A stretch of 64,000 nt of DNA from Endozoicomonas sp. ISHI1 (lineage in GTDB: Bacteria > Pseudomonadota > Gammaproteobacteria > Pseudomonadales > Endozoicomonadaceae). The notes under the pieces were generated by a model, which saw nothing but the letters and a program-made list of their open reading frames with translations, had not been told where the DNA came from and did not search any database. The stretch covers positions 124,001 to 188,000 of the forward strand of contig NZ_JAGRPU010000005.1 of NCBI RefSeq assembly GCF_024606225.1, read 5' to 3'. The translations under genes and the position numbers were made by a program. This document shows positions 8,837 to 18,306 of the stretch, piece after piece (position 1 is the stretch's first letter; each line of letters opens with the position of its first letter).

Positions 8837-9326
8837 AAACTTTAATTCTCGATAAGAGCAAACACGACCGTCAAGGCTTTGATTGCGGTGTTTCTGCCCT
8901 GAACAATTATCTTCAAATGATGGCGAGGCAGCAGGCAGGGAATGACAATACCCGAACCTTTGTGCTGGAGGACTCAGATTGTCCAGAAACCATTATCGGG
9001 CATTACACGCTGACCATGATTCCACTGGACTTGCAGGCTCTGCCTGCCAGACTGCAAAAAAACACAGTAGCGCCGGTTCGGCAGGGCTGATTGCCCGCTT
9101 AGTCATCAACAAATACTACTCCGGGCAGGGTTATGGAGAGTGGTTGTTAATTGACGCTTTGCATAAATTACTACAAGCCAGAGATACTGTCGGATTCCCA
9201 TTGGTTGTCGTAGATGCCAAATCCGGCATAGCTGCTTTTTATGAGAAATTTGGTTTCACACCTTTTATTAATAATCCAGACAAATTGTTTATCACCATTA
9301 AAGAGATCAGAGCCAGCCTGCAATAA
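8833..9326 (+). pseudogene. tacT: TacT-type GNAT toxin, split by a -1 frameshift
   Basis: The first frame (8833-9090) holds the toxin start with FDCGVSALNNYL and IGHYTLT and stops at TGA. The -1 frame continues to 9326 with the acetyl-CoA binding loop (GQGYGEW), FPLVVVDAK, and the Tyr of AAFYEKFGF. Joined, they give a normal-sized TacT, a family that acetylates aminoacyl-tRNA. The join falls in seven A residues followed by C (9056-9063), where the zero-frame codons AAA AAC, preceded by A, make a correctly phased slippery heptamer. Loss of one A from an A8 tract, a sequencing error, or programmed frameshifting all explain it equally well. Confidence 0.75.
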
Positions 9327-9377
9327 TCATTGCAACTATTCAGTGACACTCCCCGCCTTTGTTCATCAAATAGCTTG

Positions 9378-11321
9378 CTATTCTCGGTAATACTCCCAGT
9401 TATCCATTAGCGACTCCAGTTGCCCTATATACTGACGATATGCAGATAACTGCTTCCCAACCCGCAGTAATAAAGGATTGGTCGGACTGGTCTGAAAACC
9501 CAGACTTTGAACAAAATTGTCAAAAGGAACAGTGACAACTTTGTGCAAGGTTGCCATGTCAGCCTTCTGCATATCTTGCTCCTCATGTTCCATGGCAAGC
9601 CGGATCAAAAATCGCGTCAATGGCTCGACAAACGCAGCCTCTGATTGGAAAGGCCCCTCCGTATCAGAATGGTCCGAGTTGTCTTTTAACCAATGATAAA
9701 TCTGACTGCAAATTTCTCCAACGGTAGCTTCTTCCTGAAATTTTTGTAATTCATCAATGGGGGGTATGATATCCGATCCAAAGCCCCTACGATGAGTTTC
9801 AATAGATTTTTCTAAACGTTCCAGTATTTTCGGGGATATTGCCGTGCAAACCAGATCCCGGATGTCAACTTCGTCGGTTGTATCCATTGGACTGGGAACA
9901 TCTGGCTCCTCACCCAGGCCATTCCCGTTAGCACGGTTATGAAATAACAAGAACAGTCCTGTAACAAGTGAATAATAAACAGGGTCTTTCACTATGCGCA
10001 AAATATCGTTATTGGCGCTACTGTTGGCGTGATCAATACAATAAATACTGATACGATCGCTCTCCAGTTTCATCATGAAATTGCCCGTTTGGAAATCGGT
10101 GTTTAAAAAACAGGATTCACTGACTAAATCCAAATAAACCTCTAGCACAAGTTTATGAATGCCGACGATAATAGTATTTATTTCCGCTTCACTTAACCTT
10201 CCACCCTCTTTCCAGTCCGGCTGCCACGAAGTGAGCCTTTCCCTTAACGCGTCTGCCCGATCAAGAGAACAGCCATCAATATACTCCATCACAAGGGCAT
10301 CAGGACGGGATAAAGGTACAGACACCTCAGGGACCCTGAACTGAACCGGCACCTGATGGCCTGAACCGCTACTTACCTGATACTGCCTGGTTTCTGTCAA
10401 ATCTTTTAATGCCTCAGACGCTTTTTCGGTAAACGTAAGTTCCCGTGATAAATCACACTCATTACTAAAATTCTTGAATGCACTGGATATGTCGTCAAAG
10501 CATATCTTAGAGATAAAACCCCAGTCATGGAGGGTAGAAAACAGGCTGATCATCATCGAAACATCAATGTTAATTTTTTCTGCCAACTCAGGTGATAAAG
10601 ATTTAACAGCAAAATCTCTTCCACCAATATTGAACTTATCGACCTGGCAAACAGTCCCACGCCCAAGTGTTTCAACATGCCGTACAGGTACTGCTGAAAC
10701 GGCACTGTTAGCTATGAACTGGCTACCGCTGTCATTATCAACTGTGCCTGATCGTTCCAACTTGGCATCTTCAGAAAGCAGTCCGACATTAACCAGATTG
10801 TGCTCGATAATTTTCCTGATTACCTCAGGATCAACCTTGCCTGCCGAATACTGGCTTGCGACTTTGATTATTTCAGTCGTGTAGTTATGAAGATCTTGAT
10901 ATGATTTGAAATACTCAGCCGGTGCCTGTGTTGCAGCTACGTATTGGCCTATTTTGCCGCACAGCCCGCCATGTTTATGAAAAAACTGAGCAATTGGTTC
11001 AGGAGAACGATAACAAGCCACCTTCGCCAGTGTAGTGCAGCCACTATAAGCCAACCCAAGAACACGTGATGTCCTTTTAAGGGAGCGGGTGAGTCCTTGT
11101 GTCACTGAGCTAGCCGCCTGAGATATCGTCCTGAAAACCAGGGTTTCACCCGCTCTGGAGTGATCGGCTGCAGGGTATTCATGCGCCGGTTGCAATTGCT
11201 TATCGGGATTAATGGCGGTGACAGTGCTTTTTGATGATGCACTGGTGGAAGCAGTAGTCTCAGACACCCTGCTGTAAGCACCGGTGCTGGTCACTCCTCC
11301 GGTATTATTGGAAACATCCAT
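9378..11321 (-). CDS. ABC1/UbiB-family atypical kinase-like protein
   Basis: A 647-residue protein with a Ser/Thr-rich disordered N-terminus (about 60 residues) and a divergent ABC1 (ADCK/UbiB) fold. In order: KIGQ at 123-126 (family KxGQ), the nucleotide loop GRGTVCQV at 220-227, an invariant-type Lys in FAVK at 240, ECDLSRE near 290, hinge MEYIDG at 345-350, catalytic-loop-like TDFQTGN with Asp409 and Asn414, and IDHA with Asp430 in place of DFG. The key acidic residues and Lys remain, so ATP binding is plausible. It is no UbiB ortholog: no ubiquinone genes are near and the ends are unrelated. It could be a translocated effector. AAGGAG precedes the ATG. Confidence 0.65.
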   Translation of the reverse strand: MDVSNNTGGVTSTGAYSRVSETTASTSASSKSTVTAINPDKQLQPAHEYPAADHSRAGETLVFRTISQAASSVTQGLTRSLKRTSRVLGLAYSGCTTLAKVACYRSPEPIAQFFHKHGGLCGKIGQYVAATQAPAEYFKSYQDLHNYTTEIIKVASQYSAGKVDPEVIRKIIEHNLVNVGLLSEDAKLERSGTVDNDSGSQFIANSAVSAVPVRHVETLGRGTVCQVDKFNIGGRDFAVKSLSPELAEKINIDVSMMISLFSTLHDWGFISKICFDDISSAFKNFSNECDLSRELTFTEKASEALKDLTETRQYQVSSGSGHQVPVQFRVPEVSVPLSRPDALVMEYIDGCSLDRADALRERLTSWQPDWKEGGRLSEAEINTIIVGIHKLVLEVYLDLVSESCFLNTDFQTGNFMMKLESDRISIYCIDHANSSANNDILRIVKDPVYYSLVTGLFLLFHNRANGNGLGEEPDVPSPMDTTDEVDIRDLVCTAISPKILERLEKSIETHRRGFGSDIIPPIDELQKFQEEATVGEICSQIYHWLKDNSDHSDTEGPFQSEAAFVEPLTRFLIRLAMEHEEQDMQKADMATLHKVVTVPFDNFVQSLGFQTSPTNPLLLRVGKQLSAYRQYIGQLESLMDNWEYYRE

Positions 11322-11564
11322 ATCATTCTCCTTGGCTCATCCATATTGTTTACCTGCTATTTTTGACTTGAACGAATCGAAGAAGTTCATTTTTAATTCT
11401 TGTTATTTTTTGCCTTTTTCAATGTTGAATTGACACAGCGGTAAACAGGTCAAGAAAAATTGAGTGGTCGAGAACAAATAGAGACCGACTTACTCCGCAG
11501 GCGACACTCAATATTCACATATCATCTTTGACTGTTTAAACTCGCGCGGATTATCTCAACCAGA

Positions 11565-12494
11565 GTGAGCCAAGAAGTGACCTGGCATATCATCGGTGCT
11601 GGCAGTATGGGCTGCCTGTGGACAGCTCATCTCCTCAAGGCCGGAATGAAACCCACCCTGCTTGTTCGTGAACAAAGGTTGCGCTCGCTCAATGCTGCCC
11701 AGCCTGTTCTAACCATTGATGAACTGGATGGCACCACTCAACACTACCCCATCAAAGTGGATTCTCCCGAATCTCTCACTGACTCGATCACACATTTAAT
11801 GGTCTGCACAAAAGCTCAGGATGCTGAAGCTGCGGTTCTCTCACTGGCTGATCATTTATCAGACCAATGTCAGATACTAGTAATGCAGAACGGTATGGGA
11901 AGCCAGCAAGCGGTAGCACAACATTTCAGCTCACAAACCATATGGGCCGCATCGACGACAGAAGGGGCATGGATGAAAGACTTTCTGCATGTCTGCCATG
12001 CCGGTCGTGGATCAACCTGGGTCGGTCCTGTCGTTCAGAACCCTGACGAATCTGTCTGGCACGCTTTCAAAGAGGCTCTGGAAAAACTGCCAATCGATAT
12101 TCAGTTTACCCATAAGATTGAACAAAAGCTCTGGGATAAGCTGGCGGTCAATTGTGCCATCAACGGTCTTACTGCCTTGTATGATTGCAGGAATGGTGAA
12201 CTTCTGAACACTGAAGAACGTCAACAGCGTCTGGCAGCCTTGGCTGAAGAAGTGATGCAGGTGAGGCAATCGGCCGGTATTCCCGGTTCAGGAAACCTTT
12301 CTGAGTTAGTCAGGCAAGTCTGTCGGGATACTGCGATGAATCACTCCTCCACCTGCATGGATGTCCGACAGGGTCGAAAAACCGAGCTGGCTTTTATCAA
12401 CGGCTATCTGATTGAGCAGGCCGAAAAGCTGGGGGTGGAGACACCTGTCAATCGGGCATTGATGAGAGAGTTGGCAGAACTCAGCATCCGGTAG
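11565..12494 (+). CDS. panE: 2-dehydropantoate 2-reductase (ketopantoate reductase)
   Basis: A 309-residue PanE-family protein. The NADPH-binding GAGSMG lies near residue 12. MVCTKAQDAEAA, the segment LWDKLAVNCAINGLTAL with the catalytic-type Lys, and the C-terminal SSTCMDVRQGRKTELAFINGYL with its Glu all fit ketopantoate reductases, which make pantoate for coenzyme A. The start is GTG at 11565 with only a weak upstream site. The last 95 bases of the gene have a diverged copy at 13120-13213, left by the VirK-gene duplication. No other pan genes are near. Confidence 0.88.
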   Translation: MSQEVTWHIIGAGSMGCLWTAHLLKAGMKPTLLVREQRLRSLNAAQPVLTIDELDGTTQHYPIKVDSPESLTDSITHLMVCTKAQDAEAAVLSLADHLSDQCQILVMQNGMGSQQAVAQHFSSQTIWAASTTEGAWMKDFLHVCHAGRGSTWVGPVVQNPDESVWHAFKEALEKLPIDIQFTHKIEQKLWDKLAVNCAINGLTALYDCRNGELLNTEERQQRLAALAEEVMQVRQSAGIPGSGNLSELVRQVCRDTAMNHSSTCMDVRQGRKTELAFINGYLIEQAEKLGVETPVNRALMRELAELSIR

Positions 12495-12517
12495 TCGGAA
12501 ATAAAAACGCCATTACC

Positions 12518-13027
12518 TCATCGACCGTGAGGCGAGTGCCATAACCTGATAGCCGATCCCAGTTGGCACCGGTAGTGAGCAAATCTGAGAATAACTCCGG
12601 TTTTTGCATCCGTTGCAATAGACTTTATTTTAAATTGTCCATCATCCTCCTCGGAAAGGGTGTAGACAATTTGCCATTCTGTCCAGGCTGGCACTACCCA
12701 TTCCGGCTCAGGAGGGACATCCCTGAGTCCGAGCACTAAATGCGTACTCACTTTATAACTCGTTGACATCACTATTGAGCCATCTTCATTAATGTTGTTT
12801 TGTTTAAAAACAGTCATCTTTTTTCCTTTGAGACTCTGAAATAATGGCCACTTATCCGTACACTGGTCGAGATCAATCACACCGGTAACAGACAGTTCTC
12901 CTTGCTCAAGAGCACTCTTGAGCGATGAGTAGGATTCAATTTGTGTGGCCCCGGCCCATGCCCATGCCTTGGAACAGATGATAACCACTGTGAGAAAAGC
13001 ACAGGTGATCAGCCTGAAAATATACAT
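12518..13027 (-). CDS. VirK-like secreted protein, copy 1
   Basis: A 169-residue protein with a signal peptide (about 22-25 residues) and the VirK pattern: SYSSLKSALEQGE, a Cys in IDLDQC, the VFKQNNINEDGSIVMSTSY strand pair and the C-terminal CQLGSAIRLW. VirK was named from the Agrobacterium virulence regulon and its function is still unclear. This is the most promoter-distal of three tandem copies. A TATAAT-like box (13066-13071 on the minus strand) lies upstream. It ends 23 bp from panE, convergently. The family is fairly sure, the function not. Confidence 0.7.
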   Translation of the reverse strand: MYIFRLITCAFLTVVIICSKAWAWAGATQIESYSSLKSALEQGELSVTGVIDLDQCTDKWPLFQSLKGKKMTVFKQNNINEDGSIVMSTSYKVSTHLVLGLRDVPPEPEWVVPAWTEWQIVYTLSEEDDGQFKIKSIATDAKTGVILRFAHYRCQLGSAIRLWHSPHGR

Positions 13028-13065
13028 GTGTTTTTGCTTGTTGTTGCGTTTTGAAAGAAATCTCC

Positions 13066-13071
13066 ATTATA
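13066..13071 (-). promoter_or_regulatory. putative -10 box for VirK copy 1
   Basis: TATAAT on the minus strand, about 38 bases before the copy 1 start. The same box stands before copy 3 at 14316-14321 in the same sequence context, and the middle copy has lost it. A -35 element is not convincing in either place. Confidence 0.4.
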
Positions 13072-13119
13072 GGTGATGATGCGCCATTGCATTCGGCAAG
13101 ACCAAAGATATCTATTTTA

Positions 13120-13213
13120 CGGCTATCTGATTGAGCTGGCTGAAAAACCGGTGGTAAAAACACCGGCTAACCAGCCACCAATGAGAGAAATGACAGAACT
13201 CAGCACCCAGTAA
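13120..13213 (+). pseudogene. duplicated 3' end of panE
   Basis: The 94 bases from GGCTATCTGATTGAG to the stop resemble the last 95 bases of panE (GYLIEQAEKLGVETPVN and onward; here GYLIELAEKPVVKTPAN). There is no start or N-terminal part. It shows that the duplicated block was not the VirK gene alone but ran from inside panE across the convergent junction. Confidence 0.75.
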
Positions 13214-13737
13214 CCATAAAAACTGCCGACGCCCTGATGACCGTGAGGTGTTCGCCATAACTTAACAGCCGATCCCAGTTGGCACCTGTATTGACCTGCG
13301 CTCAGGATCGCTCCGGTATTTGTATCTGTCGCAATAAACTTTATATTAAATTGGTCATCATCCTCCTCGGAAAGAGTGAAGGCACTTTGCCCCTCTATCC
13401 AGACTTGCCCTACCCACTCTGGCGGAGGATTGGCAAGCTTGAGTTCGGCCATTAAATGCATACTCACTTTATAGCTCGTTCACATCACTATTGAGCCATC
13501 TTCATTAATGGTGTTCTGTTTAAAAACAATCATCTTTTTTCCTCTGGAATTCAGTGATAATGGCCACTTATACTGACACTGTTCCATATCAATCAGGCCG
13601 TTAACAGGCACTTTCCCCTGCCCAAGAGCACTCTTGAGCGCTGAGTAGGATTCAATTTGTGTGTTCCCGGCCCACGCCTCAGAAAAAAAGATAACCAGAG
13701 TAAGAAAAGCACAGGCGACCAACCTGACAATGCACAT
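13123..13737 (-). pseudogene. VirK-like protein, copy 2, nonsense-mutated
   Basis: The middle VirK paralog is read in one frame but interrupted by TGA at 13480-13482. Copy 1 has TCA (Ser) at the matching place (GSIVM-S-TSYKV), so one base change explains the break. The remaining 85-residue N-terminus keeps its signal peptide. The other half continues to CQLGSAVKLW and, having lost its normal stop, reads on into the panE scrap. Upstream it abuts the 3' end of copy 3 and lacks the TATAAT box of copies 1 and 3, so it is probably silent. Confidence 0.75.
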
Positions 13738-13771
13738 GTTTTCTGCCTGTTGCTGTGTTTCATATGAGATC

Positions 13772-14278
13772 TCAAAGACCGTGAGGTGTACGCCATAACT
13801 TAATAGCCGATCCCAGTGGGCACCTGTAGTCTCCGGTTATGAGGGTCTTTCCGGTCTTTGCATCCGCTGCAATAAACTTGACTTTAAATTCCTTATCATC
13901 CTGACTGGAAAGGTCGTAGCCACTCTGCCACTCTATCCAGACTGGCATGTCTTCTGTCCGGTCTGGCAGACGACTGGCCCACTTGCTTTCATCCATAAGC
14001 GTATTCACTTTGTAGGTGGTTAGCATACTCACCGTGCCGTCTTCGTAGATGGCGTTTCGTTTGAAAATAGTGATCTCTTTTCCCCGAAAATCCAGAGTCT
14101 TTTGCGACTTACTCGTGCACTGTGCAAAATCAATCACACCGATAATAGGCACTTCTCCCTGTTCAAGAGCGTCCCTGAGGGCTGGGTAGGAGTCAATTTG
14201 TGTGGTCCCGGCCCATGCCTGAGAGCAGGAGATGACCAGAGCAAGAAGGGCACAGGCAAAGAACCTGATGATGAACAT
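13772..14278 (-). CDS. VirK-like secreted protein, copy 3
   Basis: A 168-residue paralog of the gene at 12518. Its signal peptide ends around SQAWAGT. It has SYPALRDALEQGEV, the Cys in IDFAQC, ITIFKRNAIYEDGTVSM and the C-terminal CPLGSAIKLW. It is the most diverged of the three and keeps its own upstream TATAAT (14316-14321). A short stretch before it (CGGCAAGACCAAAGA at 14344) is repeated before copy 1 at 13095, marking the edge of the duplicated block. It is secreted; the function is unknown. Confidence 0.7.
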   Translation of the reverse strand: MFIIRFFACALLALVISCSQAWAGTTQIDSYPALRDALEQGEVPIIGVIDFAQCTSKSQKTLDFRGKEITIFKRNAIYEDGTVSMLTTYKVNTLMDESKWASRLPDRTEDMPVWIEWQSGYDLSSQDDKEFKVKFIAADAKTGKTLITGDYRCPLGSAIKLWRTPHGL

Positions 14279-14423
14279 ACTATGTGCCTCCCACTGTGTT
14301 TTAAAAGGGATTACAATTATAGATCAAGACAGGCTATTGCAATCGGCAAGACCAAAGACATCAAGTTGTTTATAATCCCAGCCAATTTTTCATCATTCCC
14401 GGTAAAACATAAGTAGACTCAAC

Positions 14424-15302
14424 ATGCAGCCCCATGACAATCTCACCTCCGACCTGATCGACACTATCCAGCGCAATGTTCGCCATGCTCTGGAAGAGGA
14501 TATCGGTTCAGGTGACATTACGGCCTCTCTGATTCCTGCCGGGCAAATGGCCAAAGCCCGTATCCTATGCCGTGAGCCTGCCGTTATTGCCGGACGCCCC
14601 TGGTTTGATGAAGTGTTCAGACAGATCGATTCATCGGTCAATCTGAACTGGCAGGTTAAGGAAGGTGAACGTGTTGCAGCGGATCAGGTTCTGGTTTACA
14701 TGGAAGGCCCTGCCAGAAGCCTGTTGACCGGTGAACGTGCTGCCATGAATTTCCTTCAGACCCTTTCCGGCACCGCTACCCGCTGTTATCACTATGCCAG
14801 TCAGGTCAAAGAGACAGACGTTCGACTGCTGGACACCCGCAAAACCCTGCCCGGTCTTCGTCTTGCCCAAAAGTACGCCGTCAAGGCAGGCGGATGCCAC
14901 AATCACCGAATCGGACTTTATGATGCCTTCCTGATCAAGGAAAACCATATTGCCGCCTGCGGGGGTATTGAGCAGGCAGTCGACACCGCCCGAACCATGG
15001 CTCCGGGCAAACCCGTAGAAGTGGAAGTCGAGAACATGGAGGAGTTCCGACGGGCAAGAAGCGCTGGTGCCGACATTATCATGCTGGACAACTTCCCTCT
15101 GGAAACACTGCGTGAGACCGTTGAGTTGAACAAAACTCTGCCAGCGCCTCAGCCCGGACTGGAAGCTTCCGGAGGAATCACCGAGGAGCGCCTGCCGATG
15201 ATCGCAGCGACCGGCGTCGACTTTATTTCTATCGGAACGCTCACCAAAGACATTGAGTCCGTTGACCTTTCCATGAGACTGGTTGATATCACAGAGATCT
15301 GA
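14424..15302 (+). CDS. nadC: nicotinate-nucleotide diphosphorylase (carboxylating)
   Basis: A 292-residue quinolinate phosphoribosyltransferase. It shows [16 protein letters not shown] at the start, [17 protein letters not shown], the substrate-binding [26 protein letters not shown] and the C-terminal [11 protein letters not shown]. It converts quinolinate and PRPP to nicotinate mononucleotide in de novo NAD synthesis, in the cytoplasm. It is complete and of normal length. galE follows after 17 bp and ligB further on, so one transcript may carry all three; ligB itself uses NAD. Confidence 0.95.
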   Translation: MQPHDNLTSDLIDTIQRNVRHALEEDIGSGDITASLIPAGQMAKARILCREPAVIAGRPWFDEVFRQIDSSVNLNWQVKEGERVAADQVLVYMEGPARSLLTGERAAMNFLQTLSGTATRCYHYASQVKETDVRLLDTRKTLPGLRLAQKYAVKAGGCHNHRIGLYDAFLIKENHIAACGGIEQAVDTARTMAPGKPVEVEVENMEEFRRARSAGADIIMLDNFPLETLRETVELNKTLPAPQPGLEASGGITEERLPMIAATGVDFISIGTLTKDIESVDLSMRLVDITEI

Positions 15303-15319
15303 ACAGGAAGCCACAGAGC

Positions 15320-16336
15320 ATGAGTAAAATTCTGGTCACAGGGGGGGCTGGTTATATCGGTAGCCATACCTGCCTGGAATTATTAAACGACGGCTACGAA
15401 ATAGTAGTTCTGGACAACCTTAGCAACAGCAACCAAGAATCTCTGCGCCGGGTTCAGGAGATAACTGGCAAGACACTGGAGTTTGTGAACGGCGACATCC
15501 GCGATCGAGCCTTGCTGGACACTCTCTTTCAACAGCATGATTTTGAAGCCGTCATCCACTTTGCAGGGTTGAAAGCCGTAGGAGAGTCCTGCGAGATTCC
15601 ACTCGATTACTATGACAACAATGTGTACGGCACCTTGGTACTTTGTCAGGCCATGCAGGCAGCTCGTGTTAAACGTATCGTTTTCAGCTCGTCAGCGACT
15701 GTCTATGGTGATCCGGCCACTCTGCCGATCACGGAAGATTTTCCGCTGAGTGCCACCAATCCGTACGGTCGCTCGAAGCTGATGGTGGAAGAAGTTCTGG
15801 GAGACCTCTTCAAATCAGATACAGACTGGAGCATTGCGCTGCTTCGTTACTTTAATCCGGCAGGCGCTCACCCTTCTGGTCGTATCGGCGAAGATCCTAA
15901 TGACATCCCCAACAACCTGATGCCCTATGTGTCTCAGGTGGCCATTGGAAAGCTGGAAAAACTGCGAGTCTTTGGTGACGACTATCCCACCGTCGACGGC
16001 ACCGGAGTTCGTGATTATATCCACGTCGTGGATCTGTCACTGGGCCATGTCAAAGCCATAGAAAAACTTCGTACAACCAAAGGCGTACATATCTGGAACC
16101 TCGGCGTAGGCAAAGGTTGTAGCGTACTGGAAATCGTTGCAGCGTTTGAGAAAGCGTCTGGACAAAATGTGCCTTATGAAATCACACCTCGCCGTTCCGG
16201 AGACATTGCTGCCTGCTATGCCAATCCCGAAAGAGCCCTCAATCAGCTAGGCTGGAAAGCAGAGCGAGGACTGGAAGACATGGTGACCGACGCTTGGCGC
16301 TGGCAGTCCGAAAATCCCAATGGCTATAACCCGTAA
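15320..16336 (+). CDS. galE: UDP-glucose 4-epimerase
   Basis: A 338-residue extended SDR enzyme. NAD binds at GGAGYIG (residues 8-14). The catalytic Tyr149 and Lys153 sit in YGRSK, with SSSATVYG before them. The region [18 protein letters not shown] and the C-terminal RRSGDIA are GalE-specific. It interconverts UDP-glucose and UDP-galactose, feeding surface polysaccharide. It lies 17 bp after nadC in the same orientation. Confidence 0.95.
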   Translation: MSKILVTGGAGYIGSHTCLELLNDGYEIVVLDNLSNSNQESLRRVQEITGKTLEFVNGDIRDRALLDTLFQQHDFEAVIHFAGLKAVGESCEIPLDYYDNNVYGTLVLCQAMQAARVKRIVFSSSATVYGDPATLPITEDFPLSATNPYGRSKLMVEEVLGDLFKSDTDWSIALLRYFNPAGAHPSGRIGEDPNDIPNNLMPYVSQVAIGKLEKLRVFGDDYPTVDGTGVRDYIHVVDLSLGHVKAIEKLRTTKGVHIWNLGVGKGCSVLEIVAAFEKASGQNVPYEITPRRSGDIAACYANPERALNQLGWKAERGLEDMVTDAWRWQSENPNGYNP

Positions 16337-16429
16337 ACTTATAGCCATTTGATTCTGACCCACCTCCCGATCAGTTTCGTCTTTTGTTGCCGATCAATAA
16401 AAGACGATACCCGCCCCGGAAAACTGATC

Positions 16430-18112
16430 ATGAAACACCTTTTTTTACCCTTACTTTTGCTCATCCCAGTGGCGGCATGGAGTGCCTGCCCAAGCTGGTC
16501 TGCTGTGCAGGCTGAAAAGCAGATCACTGCTCTGCACAAAGAAATCAAACACCACGACGATCTCTACTTCAACAAGCACTCTCCGGTCCTTACCGACCAT
16601 GAATACGATGCGCTAAAAGCTCAACTGCAATCTCTGAAACACTGTTTTCCAGAACTGACACTCCCCGCTGTCGCTGAAGAGAATGCCGAAGGACAAGTCG
16701 ATCATCGCGCCTTTATGGGTAGTTTGAAAAAAGCCCGGGACATTAACGACATCAAAAAATTCCTCAAAGAAGCCGGAAAGGAAAGCATTCTGGTTCAACC
16801 CAAGATAGATGGTGTTGCGGTTGAGCTGGTTTATCAGAACCGCAAACTGGTAGCCGCTTCCACCCGTGGCACAGGCGACAGAGGAGAGAATATTCTAGAT
16901 GCAGTCAAACAGATGCCCATGATCCCGAAAGTGCTGAAAACGGAATACAATGACATTATCCTCCATGGAGAACTGTTTGCCCGTTTGAGTGAGACCGTCA
17001 GACATTCCACTTACAGCAGTGCCCGCCATTTTGTCTCCGGCCATATCAGTCGCAAAGAACTGGATGTTAGTTCACTGGACAGTATCGAGTTTTTCCCCTG
17101 GCGCTGGGTCAACAGCCCGTTTGAGAGCGACATAACGGTTATTAACACCCTGTACAGCTATGGCTTTGAACTGCCCGCCCGGTATACCGATCTGGTGAAT
17201 ACTCTGAAAGAGATAGAAAAAATCCGTCAAACCTACAGCAAACCCAGTGGTGAAGAACCCTTCCTGATGGACGGTATTGTTCTGAAACTGGACAACCTCG
17301 AGCTTCGCAAAAAACTGGGCTGGGACAGCCGCAGCCCTGCCTGGGCCATTGCCTGGAAATTCGCTTCAGACAGTGCGGTAACGGAAGTTAAGGGCGTTGA
17401 TTTCAGAGTGGGACGAACCGGCCATATCACCCCGGTACTTCAGGTGGAACCGGTAGCAATCAGAGGGGAGACAGTCCGTCAGGTATCACTGGGCAGCATC
17501 AAAAACCTGACTGGGAAGGATATTGCTATTGGCGACCAGATTTCTGTTCAGCTGAAAGGTGCCGCTACACCCGTTTTTGGTCAGGTTGTTCTGAGACCGG
17601 AGCATCGCACCCAATCGACACCACCAGACCCGACAGGTTACGATGCCTTCTCCTGCCTGGAGTTGAAGCCCGGCTGTGAAGAACAGCTGACGGCAAGAGT
17701 AAAGTGGCTGGGGACAAGGTTGGATATTCCCTTCTTGCACGAGCCTCTGATTAAAAAACTGATGTTAAATAAAATTATCAGCCGCTTACCAGATAGTTTC
17801 AAAATGTCTGAATATGATCTGAAACAGGCAGGCTTAAATGAGCACTCATCGAAACAACTGCTAATGGTACTCGGCACTCTCCACATGGCTTCTCTGAAGT
17901 CCCAGATAAGAGCCTTGAGCATTCCACAGGTGGGAGAAAGTCGTTCTGAAAAACTGGTAGCCCATTTCAAAAGCTGGAAAAAAATTCTTAATGCTACGCC
18001 TCAGGAAATAGCTGCTGTGGCTTTGATGTCCGTTGAGCAGGCTCGGAGAGCTAAAAGCTATTTAAATGCTCCGAGCATCAGGGACTCTATTGAATGGTTT
18101 AGACGACCATGA
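16430..18112 (+). CDS. ligB: NAD-dependent DNA ligase LigB
   Basis: A 560-residue protein of LigB type. Like the E. coli enzyme it opens with a hydrophobic signal-like stretch ending WSACPSWSA, unusual for a DNA ligase. The adenylated Lys125 is in KIDG, followed by STRGTGDRGENI, HGELFAR, the OB-fold segment and a helix-hairpin-helix region near LSIPQVGESRSEKL. The Cys4 zinc finger and BRCT domain of LigA are missing or reduced, as is normal for LigB. The start at 16430 was chosen because it matches this N-terminus and has GGAAAA upstream. Confidence 0.88.
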   Translation: MKHLFLPLLLLIPVAAWSACPSWSAVQAEKQITALHKEIKHHDDLYFNKHSPVLTDHEYDALKAQLQSLKHCFPELTLPAVAEENAEGQVDHRAFMGSLKKARDINDIKKFLKEAGKESILVQPKIDGVAVELVYQNRKLVAASTRGTGDRGENILDAVKQMPMIPKVLKTEYNDIILHGELFARLSETVRHSTYSSARHFVSGHISRKELDVSSLDSIEFFPWRWVNSPFESDITVINTLYSYGFELPARYTDLVNTLKEIEKIRQTYSKPSGEEPFLMDGIVLKLDNLELRKKLGWDSRSPAWAIAWKFASDSAVTEVKGVDFRVGRTGHITPVLQVEPVAIRGETVRQVSLGSIKNLTGKDIAIGDQISVQLKGAATPVFGQVVLRPEHRTQSTPPDPTGYDAFSCLELKPGCEEQLTARVKWLGTRLDIPFLHEPLIKKLMLNKIISRLPDSFKMSEYDLKQAGLNEHSSKQLLMVLGTLHMASLKSQIRALSIPQVGESRSEKLVAHFKSWKKILNATPQEIAAVALMSVEQARRAKSYLNAPSIRDSIEWFRRP

Positions 18113-18306
18113 CTGTATTTCCGCCTTAAGCAGTCTCAAAAGCATCAACAATAAAAACCTCTCTGGCTTCCGGGCTGTCTCGTTCCGCAGCAGGATCATA
18201 ATCTTATACGGGTTCATGCCGTTAAAAAACAATTACTGCGCTGATGCTCCCACTTAGATGAAGAGTGTCTTTTGATTGTTATCTTTATGAAAGGGCAGTG
18301 GCCAGA

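Noticed and set aside
14631-15314. 227-codon minus-strand frame
   Set aside because: Antisense shadow of nadC; no recognisable protein features.
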